From: Pseudomonadota bacterium
GTDB lineage: Bacteria; Pseudomonadota; Gammaproteobacteria; Burkholderiales; Burkholderiaceae_C
Length of the DNA stretch: 34,206 bases
Assembly: GCA_030538605.1 (NCBI GenBank)
Contig: JAUNTQ010000030.1
Coordinates: 1 to 34,206, forward strand
Reading direction: 5' to 3'
The notes below the pieces were generated by a model that worked only from the letters and a program-made list of their open reading frames with translations, searched no databases and was not told where the DNA came from. The translations under genes were made by a program, and so were the position numbers. Position 1 is the stretch's first letter. Every line of letters begins with the position of its first letter. Positions 19,152 to 30,087 of the stretch are shown piece by piece.

Positions 19152-21029
19152 ATGCATGCACAAGACCTGCTGGAAAGCCTGACCCTGCTGGACGAAAACG
19201 AGCGCGTTGAAGCCAAGCGCGCGCAGGACGTCGGCAAGTCGCTGCTGGAAACCATTTGTGCCTTTGCCAACGAACCCCGGATGGGTGACGGCTGGCTTTT
19301 GCTCGGCGTGGCACCGGACGAGCAGGCGCTGTTTCCCGGCTATGTGGTCGAAGGCGTGGCCGACCCGGACAAGCTCAGTGCCGACCTTGCCAGCCAGTGC
19401 GCCTCGGTGTTCAACATGCCCCTTCGAGTAGACATTCGCACCGAATCGCTGGAGGGCAAGCCCGTCATCGTGGTGTGCGTGCCCGAAGCGCCATCGCAAA
19501 ACAAGCCTGTCTATTTCAAATCCACCGGCTTGCCCAAAGGCGCGTGGCGTCGTGTTGGCAGCACCGACCAGCGCTGCACCGAGGACGATCTGGAGGCTCT
19601 GTATGCATCGCGCCAGCATGAGAGCTTCGACGCAGGCCTGGTGGCCGACGCCACGCTGGACGACCTCGACGAAGAGGTCATCGCCGATTACCGCCAGGCC
19701 CGCGCCGAAGCCAACCCGGACGCGGAAGAACTTCGCTGGCCCGACCTTGACCTGCTGCGTGCGCTGAACGCCGTTCGGCGCGATGCCGCCGGGGCATGGA
19801 AGCCCACGGTAGCGGGCTTGCTGCTGTTTGGCACAGCCGTCGCCCTGCGGCGCAGCTTTCCGATGACGCGGGTGGACTACATCCGTGTGCCGGGGCGGGA
19901 ATGGGTGCCGCACCCGGAGCGCCGGTTCGATACGGTGGAGCTGCGCGCACCCATGTTTTCGCTGCTGCGCCGGGTTCAGGCCGCCATTCTGGATGACCTG
20001 CCCAAGTCGTTCGGGCTGGAGGAGGGGCAGTTGCAGCGCAGCGATCAGCCGGTCATCCCCCTGCGCGCCCTGCGCGAAGTGCTGGTCAATGCCCTGATGC
20101 ACCGCAGCTACCGCGCGCATGCGCCGGTGCAGGTCATTCGCTACGCCAACCGGCTGGAAATCCGCAACCCCGGCTTCTCGCTCAAGTCGCGAGACCACCT
20201 GGGCGAGCCGGGCTCCATGTCGCGCAACCCGCACATTGCCGCCGTGCTGCACGAAACCCGTTTCGCAGAGACCAAGGGCAGCGGCATTCGCGCGATCCGC
20301 GAAGCGATGGACAAGGCCGGACTGGTGCCGCCGCTGTTCGAGTCCGACCGCAGCCAGGATCAGTTCAGCGTGCTGTTCTTCTTCCACCATTTTCTGGGCG
20401 AGGACGACGTCCGCTGGCTGGCGCAGTTCCGGGATTTGCACCTGGGCAATGAGGAAGCCCGTGCGCTCGTGGTGGCCCGCGAAGCGGGCGGCATCGACAA
20501 CGCGACCTACCGCGCGCTGAACAAGGTTGACACGCTCACTGCCAGCAACGCGCTGCGGCGACTGCGGGATGCGGGCCTGCTTTCCCAGCAGGGCAAGGGG
20601 TCGGCCACGTGGTACCAGCCGACGAAGAAGTTGACCAAGCCTGATGATTTGCCCAGTGATTCTGGTGCCTTATCCAGCAAGCCAGAGGGCTTATCCAGTA
20701 AGCCAGACACCTTGTCTAGCAACCCAGCCGCCTTATCCAGCAACCCCGACCCCGCACGCGTGGCCTTGCTGAACGAGCTGCCTGGCGAGTTGGCCGCCCG
20801 CGTGGGCGGCATCGGCCACCGGCACCCGCCAGAGCGCATGCGCGATCTGGTGGCCGATCTCTGCGCCCACCGATCCTGGCGGGTGGATGAGTTGGCACTG
20901 CTGCTGCAACGCAACCCTGAATCCATCCGCCAAAACTACCTGCGGCCACTGCTGGCGCAGCAGCGCATCGCCATGACCCTGCCGAACACGCCGAACTCGC
21001 CACAACAGGCCTATCGCAGCGCCAGGTAG
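19152..21029 (+). CDS. AlbA_2-type DNA-binding ATPase (RecG-like/divergent HATPase protein)
   Basis: A 625-residue protein. Residues about 5-155 form the AlbA_2 (Schlafen-like) domain: ENERVEAKRAQ, LLETICAFANEPRMGDGWLLLGV and KPVYFKSTGLPKGAWRRVGS. Residues about 285-400 match the HATPase_c_4 ATP-binding region: LREVLVNALMHRSYRAHAPVQ with N and H conserved, then RLEIRNPGFSL and ETKGSGIRAIREAM. A winged helix follows (YRALNKVDTLTASNALRRLRD). Residues about 499-533 are five heptads of type ALSSKPE/ALSSNPD. A final helical domain (RNPESIRQNYLRPLLAQ) resembles another winged helix. Such proteins are called transcriptional regulators or RecG-like proteins and often occur in mobile or defence regions; the exact role is unknown. 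The lipB start lies 12 bases after it. Confidence 0.85.
   Translation: MHAQDLLESLTLLDENERVEAKRAQDVGKSLLETICAFANEPRMGDGWLLLGVAPDEQALFPGYVVEGVADPDKLSADLASQCASVFNMPLRVDIRTESLEGKPVIVVCVPEAPSQNKPVYFKSTGLPKGAWRRVGSTDQRCTEDDLEALYASRQHESFDAGLVADATLDDLDEEVIADYRQARAEANPDAEELRWPDLDLLRALNAVRRDAAGAWKPTVAGLLLFGTAVALRRSFPMTRVDYIRVPGREWVPHPERRFDTVELRAPMFSLLRRVQAAILDDLPKSFGLEEGQLQRSDQPVIPLRALREVLVNALMHRSYRAHAPVQVIRYANRLEIRNPGFSLKSRDHLGEPGSMSRNPHIAAVLHETRFAETKGSGIRAIREAMDKAGLVPPLFESDRSQDQFSVLFFFHHFLGEDDVRWLAQFRDLHLGNEEARALVVAREAGGIDNATYRALNKVDTLTASNALRRLRDAGLLSQQGKGSATWYQPTKKLTKPDDLPSDSGALSSKPEGLSSKPDTLSSNPAALSSNPDPARVALLNELPGELAARVGGIGHRHPPERMRDLVADLCAHRSWRVDELALLLQRNPESIRQNYLRPLLAQQRIAMTLPNTPNSPQQAYRSAR
20646..20750 (+). 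repeat. Five 21-bp tandem repeats inside the AlbA_2 ATPase gene
   Basis: Five units of 21 bases encode heptads of the form x-LSSKP-x or x-LSSNP-x. The first unit is degenerate (LPSDSG). Three of the repeats use TTA for leucine, a codon rare elsewhere in this GC-rich window. The units join the winged helix to the C-terminal domain and may vary in number between strains. Confidence 0.85.
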
Positions 21030-21041
21030 AAACCCACCGCC

Positions 21042-21806
21042 ATGCCCACCTTGCCCTTCAAGCCCTGCCAGCCAGCCGCCTCAGGCACTCTCGTGCAGCC
21101 TGGCATGAGCCTGGACGCGCGTTTTCTCGGCCGCGTCGATTACGCGCCCACCTTCCAGGCCATGAAAGACTTCACGCAGTCTGCCTTGGTGGACATGCGC
21201 GATGAGCTATGGATTTGCGAGCATCCACCCGTCTTCACCCTCGGCCTGGCGGGCAAGCCGGAGCATGTGCTGCTGCCGGGCGACATCGCGGTGGTGCCCA
21301 CCGACCGGGGCGGGCAAGTGACTTATCACGGGTCGGGGCAGGTGGTGGCGTATCCGCTGATCGACCTCAAAAGGCGCGGCATCTTCGTCAAGGAATACGT
21401 CTACCGGCTGGAAGAAGCGGTGATCCGCACGCTGGCGCACTTTGGCGTGACGGGGCACCGCGTGGGCGGCGCGCCGGGCATTTACGTGCGGCTGAATGAC
21501 CCGTTCAGCCACGCCGCGCTGGCGCAAAAGCCGCAGCGGCGCGTGCCCGGCTCGCCCGCGCCGCAGCCGGATTTCACCGGGCTGGGCAAGATCGCCGCTT
21601 TGGGCATCAAGGTGAGCCAGCACCGCGCCTACCACGGCCTGGCGCTGAACGTGGCGATGGATCTATCGCCCTATCAGCGCATCAACCCTTGCGGCTATGC
21701 GCAGCTGGCGACGGTTGACCTTTCTACAATCGGCGTTTCGGCCTCGTGGGACGAGGCGGCGCACCAGCTGGCAGCACAGTTGCAGCGGCTTTTGGCCCTT
21801 TCTTGA
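21042..21806 (+). CDS. lipB: Octanoyl-[acyl carrier protein]:protein N-octanoyltransferase
   Basis: LipB moves the octanoyl group from acyl carrier protein to the lipoyl domains of dehydrogenase complexes in the cytoplasm. The protein has 254 residues. The substrate-pocket motif [12 protein letters not shown], the catalytic lysine K183 in [11 protein letters not shown] and the catalytic cysteine C217 in RINPCGY are present. A proline-rich insert of about 25 residues precedes the lysine motif, longer than in E. coli. It follows the AlbA_2 ATPase by 12 bases instead of following ybeD, so its transcription may now depend on that unit. The TGA stop is part of the inverted repeat at 21804-21903. 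Confidence 0.95.
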   Translation: MPTLPFKPCQPAASGTLVQPGMSLDARFLGRVDYAPTFQAMKDFTQSALVDMRDELWICEHPPVFTLGLAGKPEHVLLPGDIAVVPTDRGGQVTYHGSGQVVAYPLIDLKRRGIFVKEYVYRLEEAVIRTLAHFGVTGHRVGGAPGIYVRLNDPFSHAALAQKPQRRVPGSPAPQPDFTGLGKIAALGIKVSQHRAYHGLALNVAMDLSPYQRINPCGYAQLATVDLSTIGVSASWDEAAHQLAAQLQRLLALS

Positions 21807-21903
21807 ACGCAAAGGGCGCAAAGGCTTCGCCAAAATCGCAAAAAAGAAATGCAAGGTTTTCTTTTTTGCGTTTCTTGCGTGACCTCTGCGCCCTTTGCGT
21901 TCA
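21804..21903. repeat. CGCAAAGG-type inverted repeat between lipB and lipA
   Basis: Outer arms 21804-21820 and 21887-21903 (TGAACGCAAAGGGCGCA and its complement) and inner arms 21837-21849 and 21858-21870 are perfect. The element begins at the lipB stop codon and ends 18 bases before the lipA start. A related element is at 27859-27943. Confidence 0.85.
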
Positions 21904-21921
21904 AAAAACCTACCCATCACC

Positions 21922-22928
21922 ATGACCCAACCCACCGGCCCGCACGCCCCCGTTGTGCGCGAAGCCCAATCTTCCGCAAGCTACGACGCCACCGCCAAGC
22001 AAAAGGCCGGTGCCAAGCTCAGCCGCATCCCCATCAAGGTGCAGAACGATGCCCCGGCGCTGAAAAAACCCGAGTGGATTCGCGTCAAGGCCGGCTCCAG
22101 CAGCACGCGCTTTTACGAGATCAAGGACATCCTGCGCCAGAACAATCTGGTGACGGTGTGCGAAGAAGCCAGCTGCCCCAACATCGGCGAATGCTTCGGC
22201 CACGGCACGGCCACCTTCATGATCATGGGCGACAAGTGCACGCGCCGCTGCCCGTTCTGCGACGTGGGGCATGGCCGCCCTGACCCGCTGGACGTGAACG
22301 AGCCGGCCAACCTGGCGGGCACCATCGCGCAGCTCAAGCTGAAATACGTGGTCATCACCAGCGTCGACCGCGACGACCTGCGCGACGGCGGCAGCCAGCA
22401 CTTCGTCGATTGCATCCGCGCCACGCGCGAGAAGTCGCCCGGCACGCAGATCGAAATCCTCACGCCCGACTTCCGTGGCCGCGACGACCGCGCGCTGGAA
22501 ATCCTCAAAGCCGCGCCGCCCGACGTGATGAACCACAACCTGGAGACGGTGCCGCGCCTCTACAAAGAGGCGCGCCCCGGCAGCGACTACGCCTTCAGCC
22601 TCAACCTGCTGAAAAAATTCAAGGCGCTGCACCCGAACGTGCCCACCAAGAGCGGCCTGATGGTGGGCCTGGGCGAGACGGACGACGAGATCCTGCAAGT
22701 GATGCGCGACTTGCGCGCGCACGGCGTGGACATGCTCACCATCGGCCAATACCTGGCGCCCAGCAGCGCGCACATTCCCGTGCGCCGCTACGTGCACCCC
22801 GACGTGTTCAAGATGTTCGAGCGCGAGGCGTATGCCATGGGCTTCACCCACGCCGCCGTGGGCGCGATGGTGCGCAGCAGCTACCACGCCGACCAGCAGG
22901 CCAGCGGCGTGCTGGCCCAGGCCGCGCC

Positions 22929-22932
<4 letters not shown>
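21922..22932 (+). CDS. lipA: Lipoyl synthase
   Basis: A radical SAM enzyme that inserts two sulfur atoms into the octanoyl chain. The protein has 336 residues. The auxiliary cluster ligands are in [12 protein letters not shown], the radical SAM cluster ligands in CTRRCPFC, and the third auxiliary ligand is the serine of the RSSYHAD ending. The frame is open upstream to 21895, but similarity and the context favour ATG 21922. The last four bases overlap the next start as ATGA, coupling it with the SNF2 helicase. Confidence 0.96.
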
Positions 22933-26462
<3,530 letters not shown>

Positions 26463-26482
26463 CGCCAGCCCAGGCAACACGC

Positions 26483-26551
26483 AGGGTGGGTGCTTGCACC
26501 CACGCGGTTGAGGTGCCCCGCAGCGTTCACGTGGGTGCAAGCACCCACCCT
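26483..26551. repeat. 22-bp inverted repeat, TAGGGTGGGTGC type
   Basis: Arms 26483-26504 (AGGGTGGGTGCTTGCACCCA, plus CG) and 26530-26551 are perfect reverse complements with a 25-base spacer. Each arm is itself nearly palindromic around TGCTTGCA. A decayed half copy (AGGGCGGGTGCTTGC) lies at about 32344-32360. Confidence 0.8.
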
Positions 26552-26558
26552 ACAAAAC

Positions 26559-26637
26559 GATAGCTTCTTGCGCAACCAATACGTTATTTCAAATGCTTTT
26601 TATTTGAATTTGATGTATTACGTACGCAAGCAGCTAT
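26559..26637. repeat. Intergenic hairpin, AGCTGCTTGCG family, copy 4 (decayed)
   Basis: GATAGCTTCTTGCG on the left and CGCAAGCAGCTATA on the right pair with mismatches; the inner AT-rich region pairs only in part (ATACGT/ACGTAT-like). It is the only copy between genes pointing the same way, and it lies upstream of an EamA gene rather than directly after a stop codon. Confidence 0.75.
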
Positions 26638-26702
26638 ATTTTTATTGATATCACGCACAAGCAGCCGTGGTGACCACGTGGTCGCCGATACCATCGCGGG
26701 CC

Positions 26703-27593
26703 ATGACACCCAAGCCCCACCACGCCAACCCCAGCGCCGCCGCCAACCTGCTGGCGCTTGCCACCATCGCCCTGTGGGCCAGCCTGGCCGCGCTGGGTGC
26801 GGCGCTTTCGCACGTGCCGCCGTTTCTGCTCACGGGCCTGGGGCTGCTGGCGGGCAGCCTGATCGCGCTGCCCATGGTGCGCTTTGACCTGCGGCGGCTG
26901 GCCGTGCCGTGGCCGACGCTGGCGGTGGGGGTGTACGGGCTGTTCGGCTACCACTTTCTGCTGTTCACCGCGCTGCAGCTGGCGCCGCCGGTGGAGGCCA
27001 ACCTGGTCAACTACCTGTGGCCGCTGGGCATCGTGTTCCTCGCGCCGCTGCTGCTGCCGGGCGTGCGGCTGACGGGGCTGCACATGCTGGCGGCGTTGAT
27101 GGGTTTTGCGGGCGCGGCCATCGCCATCCTGGGCCGCGGCAGCGCGGGTGCAGCGGCTGGGCCGCACGCGGCGTGGGGCTATGCGGCGGCGCTGGGCGCG
27201 GCCTTCATCTGGGCCACGTATTCGCTCTTGACCAAGCGGCTGACCATGACCGGGCGCGGCTTTCCCACGGCGGCGATTGGCACGTTTGGCGTCGTGTCGG
27301 GCGTGCTGGCGCTCATCTGCCACGCGCTGCTGGAGCCAGCCGTGGCCTTGAGCGCGCGCGACGTGCTGCTGATCGCCGCGCTGGCGCTGGGGCCGCTGGG
27401 CGGCGCGTTCTTTTTGTGGGACGCCGCCCTCAAACGCGGCGACGCGCGGCAGATCGGCGTGCTGGCGTATCTGACGCCCCTGCTCTCGACCCTGGTGCTG
27501 CTGCTCACCACGCGCCAGCCCCTCACGCTGAACGTGGCACTGGCCACCGGGCTGATTCTGGCGGCGGCGGTGTTGGGCACACGGGCGAGATGA
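26703..27593 (+). CDS. EamA/DMT family transporter
   Basis: A 296-residue inner-membrane protein with ten hydrophobic segments in two halves. The segments LFTALQLAPPVEANLVNYLWP and ALGAAFIWATYSLLTKR are typical of the EamA family, and the first is reminiscent of aromatic amino acid exporters such as YddG, although that assignment is weak. ATG 26703 is preferred over an in-frame GTG further upstream because the upstream bases are AT-rich and belong to a repeat. The stop codon lies directly before a long hairpin. Confidence 0.83.
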   Translation: MTPKPHHANPSAAANLLALATIALWASLAALGAALSHVPPFLLTGLGLLAGSLIALPMVRFDLRRLAVPWPTLAVGVYGLFGYHFLLFTALQLAPPVEANLVNYLWPLGIVFLAPLLLPGVRLTGLHMLAALMGFAGAAIAILGRGSAGAAAGPHAAWGYAAALGAAFIWATYSLLTKRLTMTGRGFPTAAIGTFGVVSGVLALICHALLEPAVALSARDVLLIAALALGPLGGAFFLWDAALKRGDARQIGVLAYLTPLLSTLVLLLTTRQPLTLNVALATGLILAAAVLGTRAR

Positions 27594-27599
27594 AAAATC

Positions 27600-27680
27600 G
27601 AAGCTGCTTGCGTACGTTAAAAGCCAGTTTCAATATCAAAATATATTGAAACTGGCTTTTAACGTACGCAAGCAGCTATC
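27600..27680. repeat. Intergenic hairpin, AGCTGCTTGCG family, copy 5, with flanking direct repeat
   Basis: Arms 27602-27636 and 27643-27677 are perfect 35-base reverse complements with a 6-base loop. The element GAAGCTGC...GCAGCTATC is bounded exactly by AAAAATC at 27593-27599 and again at 27681-27687, as a target duplication would be. It lies just after the EamA stop and may also terminate transcription. Confidence 0.88.
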
Positions 27681-27723
27681 AAAAATCTTTACGCACCGCC
27701 CCAAGGCAAGGCCTTGGGCTGTT

Positions 27724-27828
27724 GGCTCCTTCCCCCGCTGGGGGAAGGCTGGGATGGGGGCTGACCACCTTCGATGCATCCACCGTGGCTGGTCCCCACC
27801 CCAACCCTCCCCCAGCGGGGAAGGGAGC
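27724..27828. repeat. Imperfect inverted repeat, GCTCC-TTCCCC-GCTGGGGG type
   Basis: The left unit (about 27725-27766) and the reverse complement of the right unit (27787-27828) align along about 42 bases with the pattern GCTCC, TTCCCC, GCTGGGGGA, GG, TGGG, TGGGG. Two copies of one dispersed repeat thus stand head to head. Confidence 0.75.
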
Positions 27829-27858
27829 AAGAGACGTCTGATTGTTTGTGCGTTTGGC

Positions 27859-27943
27859 TGAAACGCAAAGGACGCGAAAAACACCGAAAAAATTGGCTGT
27901 TCCTTTCGCGTCCTCTGCGAATCCTTTGCGTCCTCTGCGTCCG
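27859..27943. repeat. CGCAAAGG-type repeat, second element
   Basis: ACGCAAAGGACGCGAAAAAC on the left is answered by TTCGCGTCCTCTGCG and CCTTTGCGTCCTCTGCGT on the right. It is the same type as 21804-21903, but with G-to-A and other differences that keep much of the pairing. Confidence 0.75.
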
Positions 27944-27976
27944 GCTGTTCGCTTGCCCCCACCCAACCCTGAACCG

Positions 27977-29716
27977 TCATTCCCCCAGCAACGCAGCAGG
28001 CTCCTCGCTTTGCAGCACGGCCTGCGCCCAGTGGCTGAGCTTGCCGGCGTCGGCGCGCAGGATTTCCTGCTTCACGGGCAGGATTTGCGAAGGGTGCATG
28101 GAGAAGCTGCGCAGGCCCAGGCCCAGCAGCAGGCGGGTCATGGCCGGGTCGCCCGCCATTTCGCCGCACACGCTGACGGGCTTGCCGCAGCGCGCGCCCT
28201 CGGCCAGGGTGCTGGCCAGCAGTTGCAGCACGGCGGGGTGCAGCTGGTCGTAGAGGTGGGCGACGGATTCGTCGGCGCGGTCGATGGCCAGGGTGTACTG
28301 GATCAGGTCGTTGGTGCCGACCGAGAGAAAGTCGAAGTTGCGCAGGAACAGGCGCGCTTGCAGCGCGGCGGCGGGGATTTCGATCATCGCGCCGATCTTC
28401 ACCGGGCCGTGCACCGCGCCGCGCGCGTCGAGCTGGGCGCGGGCCTTGTCGATGAGCTCCAGCGTCTGGCGGATTTCGCTGGCGTGCGCGAGCATGGGCA
28501 CGAGCAGGTGCACCTGCCCATGCGCGGCTGCGCGCAGGATGGCGCGCAGCTGCGAGAGGAACATGGTGGGCTCGGCCAGGCTCCAGCGGATGGCGCGCAG
28601 GCCGAGCGCGGGGTTGAGGTGGGCGGCGTCGCGGCGGGTGTCGTCCAGCGGCTTGTCGGCGCCCACGTCCACGGTGCGGATGGTGACGGGCAGCCCCTGC
28701 ATGCCTTCGACGGCGGCGCGGTAGGCGGCGTATTGCTCCTCTTCGTCGGGCAGGCGGCCCTGGCGGCCCATGAACAGGAATTCGGAGCGGAACAGGCCCA
28801 CGCCCACGGCGCCCACGGCCAGCGCGGCGGCGGCGTCCTGCGGCTGCTCGATGTTGGCCAGCAGCTCGATCCTGCAGCCGTCGAGCGTGACGGCAGGGGT
28901 GTTTTTCAGGCGCGCCAGGCGCCCGCGTTCGATCTCGCCCTGGCGCTGCTTGAAGGCATATTCCTCGCGCACGATGGGCGAGGGGTCGACGATCACCACG
29001 CCCGCGTCGCCGTCGATGATGACCCAGTCGTCGGCGCGCACCAGGTGGCTGGCCGCGCGCGCACCCACCACGGCGGGGATGTCCATGCTGCGCGCGACGA
29101 TGGCCGTGTGGCTGGTGCGCCCGCCCACGTCGGTGACGAAGCCGGCGAACAGGCTTTTCCTGAACTGGAGCATGTCGGCGGGCGACAGGTCGTGCGCCAC
29201 CAGCACCAGCGGGTCGTCGGCGGCGGGCAGCGGGTCAGCCGGCACGGGCGCGATGGGCAGGGCCGCGCCCCTGAGGTGGCGCAGCACGCGCTCGACCACC
29301 TGCTCCACGTCGGCCTTGCGCTCGCGCAGGTAGGCGTCCTCCATCTCGTCGAACTGGCGCACCAGCACGTCGAGCTGGCTGGTGAGCGCCCACTCGGCGT
29401 TGTACAGGCGCTCCTTGATCCAGCGGCGGATTTCGTAGGCCAGGCTCTCGTCCTGCAGCAGCATGAGGTGCACGTCGAGCATGGCGGCCAGCTCGGGCGG
29501 CATGTCGCGCGGCATGTCGGCCTGCATGCGTTGCAGCTCCTCGATCACCGCATCGCGCGCCACGCGCAGGCGCTCGAACTCGGCCTGCACCTCGTCGGGC
29601 TTGATGAAGTAGTGCGCCACCTCCAGCCGGCTTGAGGCCACCAGCACCGCGCGACCGATGGCGATGCCGCGTGCGACGGGCAGGCCGTGAATGGCGAAGG
29701 TCACGGCTTGCCCCAT
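27977..29716 (-). CDS. ptsI: Phosphoenolpyruvate-protein phosphotransferase (enzyme I)
   Basis: Enzyme I takes phosphate from phosphoenolpyruvate and passes it to HPr. The protein has 579 residues from ATG 29716. The N-terminal domain carries the phospho-histidine H203 in GGRTSHTAIVARSMDIPAV. The C-terminal barrel has LFRSEFLFMGR, the NDLIQYTLAIDRAD segment and the catalytic cysteine region VSVCGEMAG. No ribosome site is seen; the start codon is embedded in the repeat at 29713-29820. It is the last of five genes that run on this strand from 32308. Confidence 0.95.
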   Translation of the reverse strand: MGQAVTFAIHGLPVARGIAIGRAVLVASSRLEVAHYFIKPDEVQAEFERLRVARDAVIEELQRMQADMPRDMPPELAAMLDVHLMLLQDESLAYEIRRWIKERLYNAEWALTSQLDVLVRQFDEMEDAYLRERKADVEQVVERVLRHLRGAALPIAPVPADPLPAADDPLVLVAHDLSPADMLQFRKSLFAGFVTDVGGRTSHTAIVARSMDIPAVVGARAASHLVRADDWVIIDGDAGVVIVDPSPIVREEYAFKQRQGEIERGRLARLKNTPAVTLDGCRIELLANIEQPQDAAAALAVGAVGVGLFRSEFLFMGRQGRLPDEEEQYAAYRAAVEGMQGLPVTIRTVDVGADKPLDDTRRDAAHLNPALGLRAIRWSLAEPTMFLSQLRAILRAAAHGQVHLLVPMLAHASEIRQTLELIDKARAQLDARGAVHGPVKIGAMIEIPAAALQARLFLRNFDFLSVGTNDLIQYTLAIDRADESVAHLYDQLHPAVLQLLASTLAEGARCGKPVSVCGEMAGDPAMTRLLLGLGLRSFSMHPSQILPVKQEILRADAGKLSHWAQAVLQSEEPAALLGE

Positions 29717-29820
29717 GACGAATGACGAATGACGGCGCAGCAGGGCTGCGCGCATGACCCATGCGCGGTTTCATTCGCCATTGACGCCGCGCCAGCGGCA
29801 AGGTCATTTGTCATGGCTCA
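29713..29820. repeat. GTCATTCGTCAT modular repeat, copy B, filling the ptsH-ptsI spacer
   Basis: On the plus strand it reads CATGACGAATGACGAATGACG, then the hairpin GCGCAGCAGGGCTGCGC, then CATTCGCCATTGAC, a second small hairpin GCCGCGCCAGCGGC, and GTCATTTGTCATGG. It includes the ptsI start codon at one end and the ptsH stop at the other. Copy A, before the EamA gene at 3551, has the same modules in another arrangement. Confidence 0.7.
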
Positions 29821-30087
29821 CTCGCCTTCGCCGAACTTGTCGTTGATGAGCGCCAACAGCGCATCCATCGCCTCCTGCTCGCGCTCGCCGTCGGTCTCCA
29901 GCGTGACGGTGGTGCCGATGCCGGCGGCCAGCATCATCACGCCCATGATGCTTTTGGCGTTCACGCGGCGCTCGCCCCGGCTCATCCACACTTCGCACGG
30001 AAAGCCGCCGGCCAGCTTGGTGAGCTTGGCCGAGGCGCGGGCGTGCAGGCCCAGCTTATTGCTGATGGTGATGTCGCTCTTGATCAT
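29818..30087 (-). CDS. ptsH: Phosphocarrier protein HPr
   Basis: HPr accepts phosphate from enzyme I on H15 (NKLGLHARAS) and passes it to EIIA proteins. The protein has 89 residues, the usual size. S46 in NAKSIMGVMML is at the regulatory position phosphorylated by HPr kinase in organisms that have one. The start at 30087 lies 32 bases inside the EIIA gene, in a different frame. No separate ribosome site is visible, so it is probably translated by coupling. Confidence 0.96.
   Translation of the reverse strand: MIKSDITISNKLGLHARASAKLTKLAGGFPCEVWMSRGERRVNAKSIMGVMMLAAGIGTTVTLETDGEREQEAMDALLALINDKFGEGE

Larger units (their letters stand above)
27594..27976. other. Gene-free region made of stacked repeats
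   Basis: These 383 bases between the convergent EamA and ptsI genes hold three unrelated repeat elements in a row: the hairpin at 27600-27680, the inverted GCTCC-TTCCCC repeat at 27724-27828 and the CGCAAAGG element at 27859-27943. I see no convincing protein or RNA gene. Confidence 0.75.

Noticed and set aside
17139-20441. A single minus-strand open frame of about 1100 codons
   Set aside because: Only the last about 305 codons look like a protein (EamA transporter). The rest is the opposite strand of the DUF1963 and AlbA_2 genes and is low-complexity with no domains; long shadow frames are common at this GC content.
20646-20750. Possible CRISPR array from regular short repeats
   Set aside because: The units are contiguous with no spacers and are in frame inside a coding region.
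22410-22928. Extension of the SNF2 frame into lipA
   Set aside because: The extra 173 codons overlap lipA in another frame and show no similarity to the helicase family; the ATGA overlap at 22929 gives a natural start.
27636-28169. Short open frames across the stacked repeats
   Set aside because: They read through repeat DNA and the reverse of ptsI; the peptides are typical spurious translations of such repeats.
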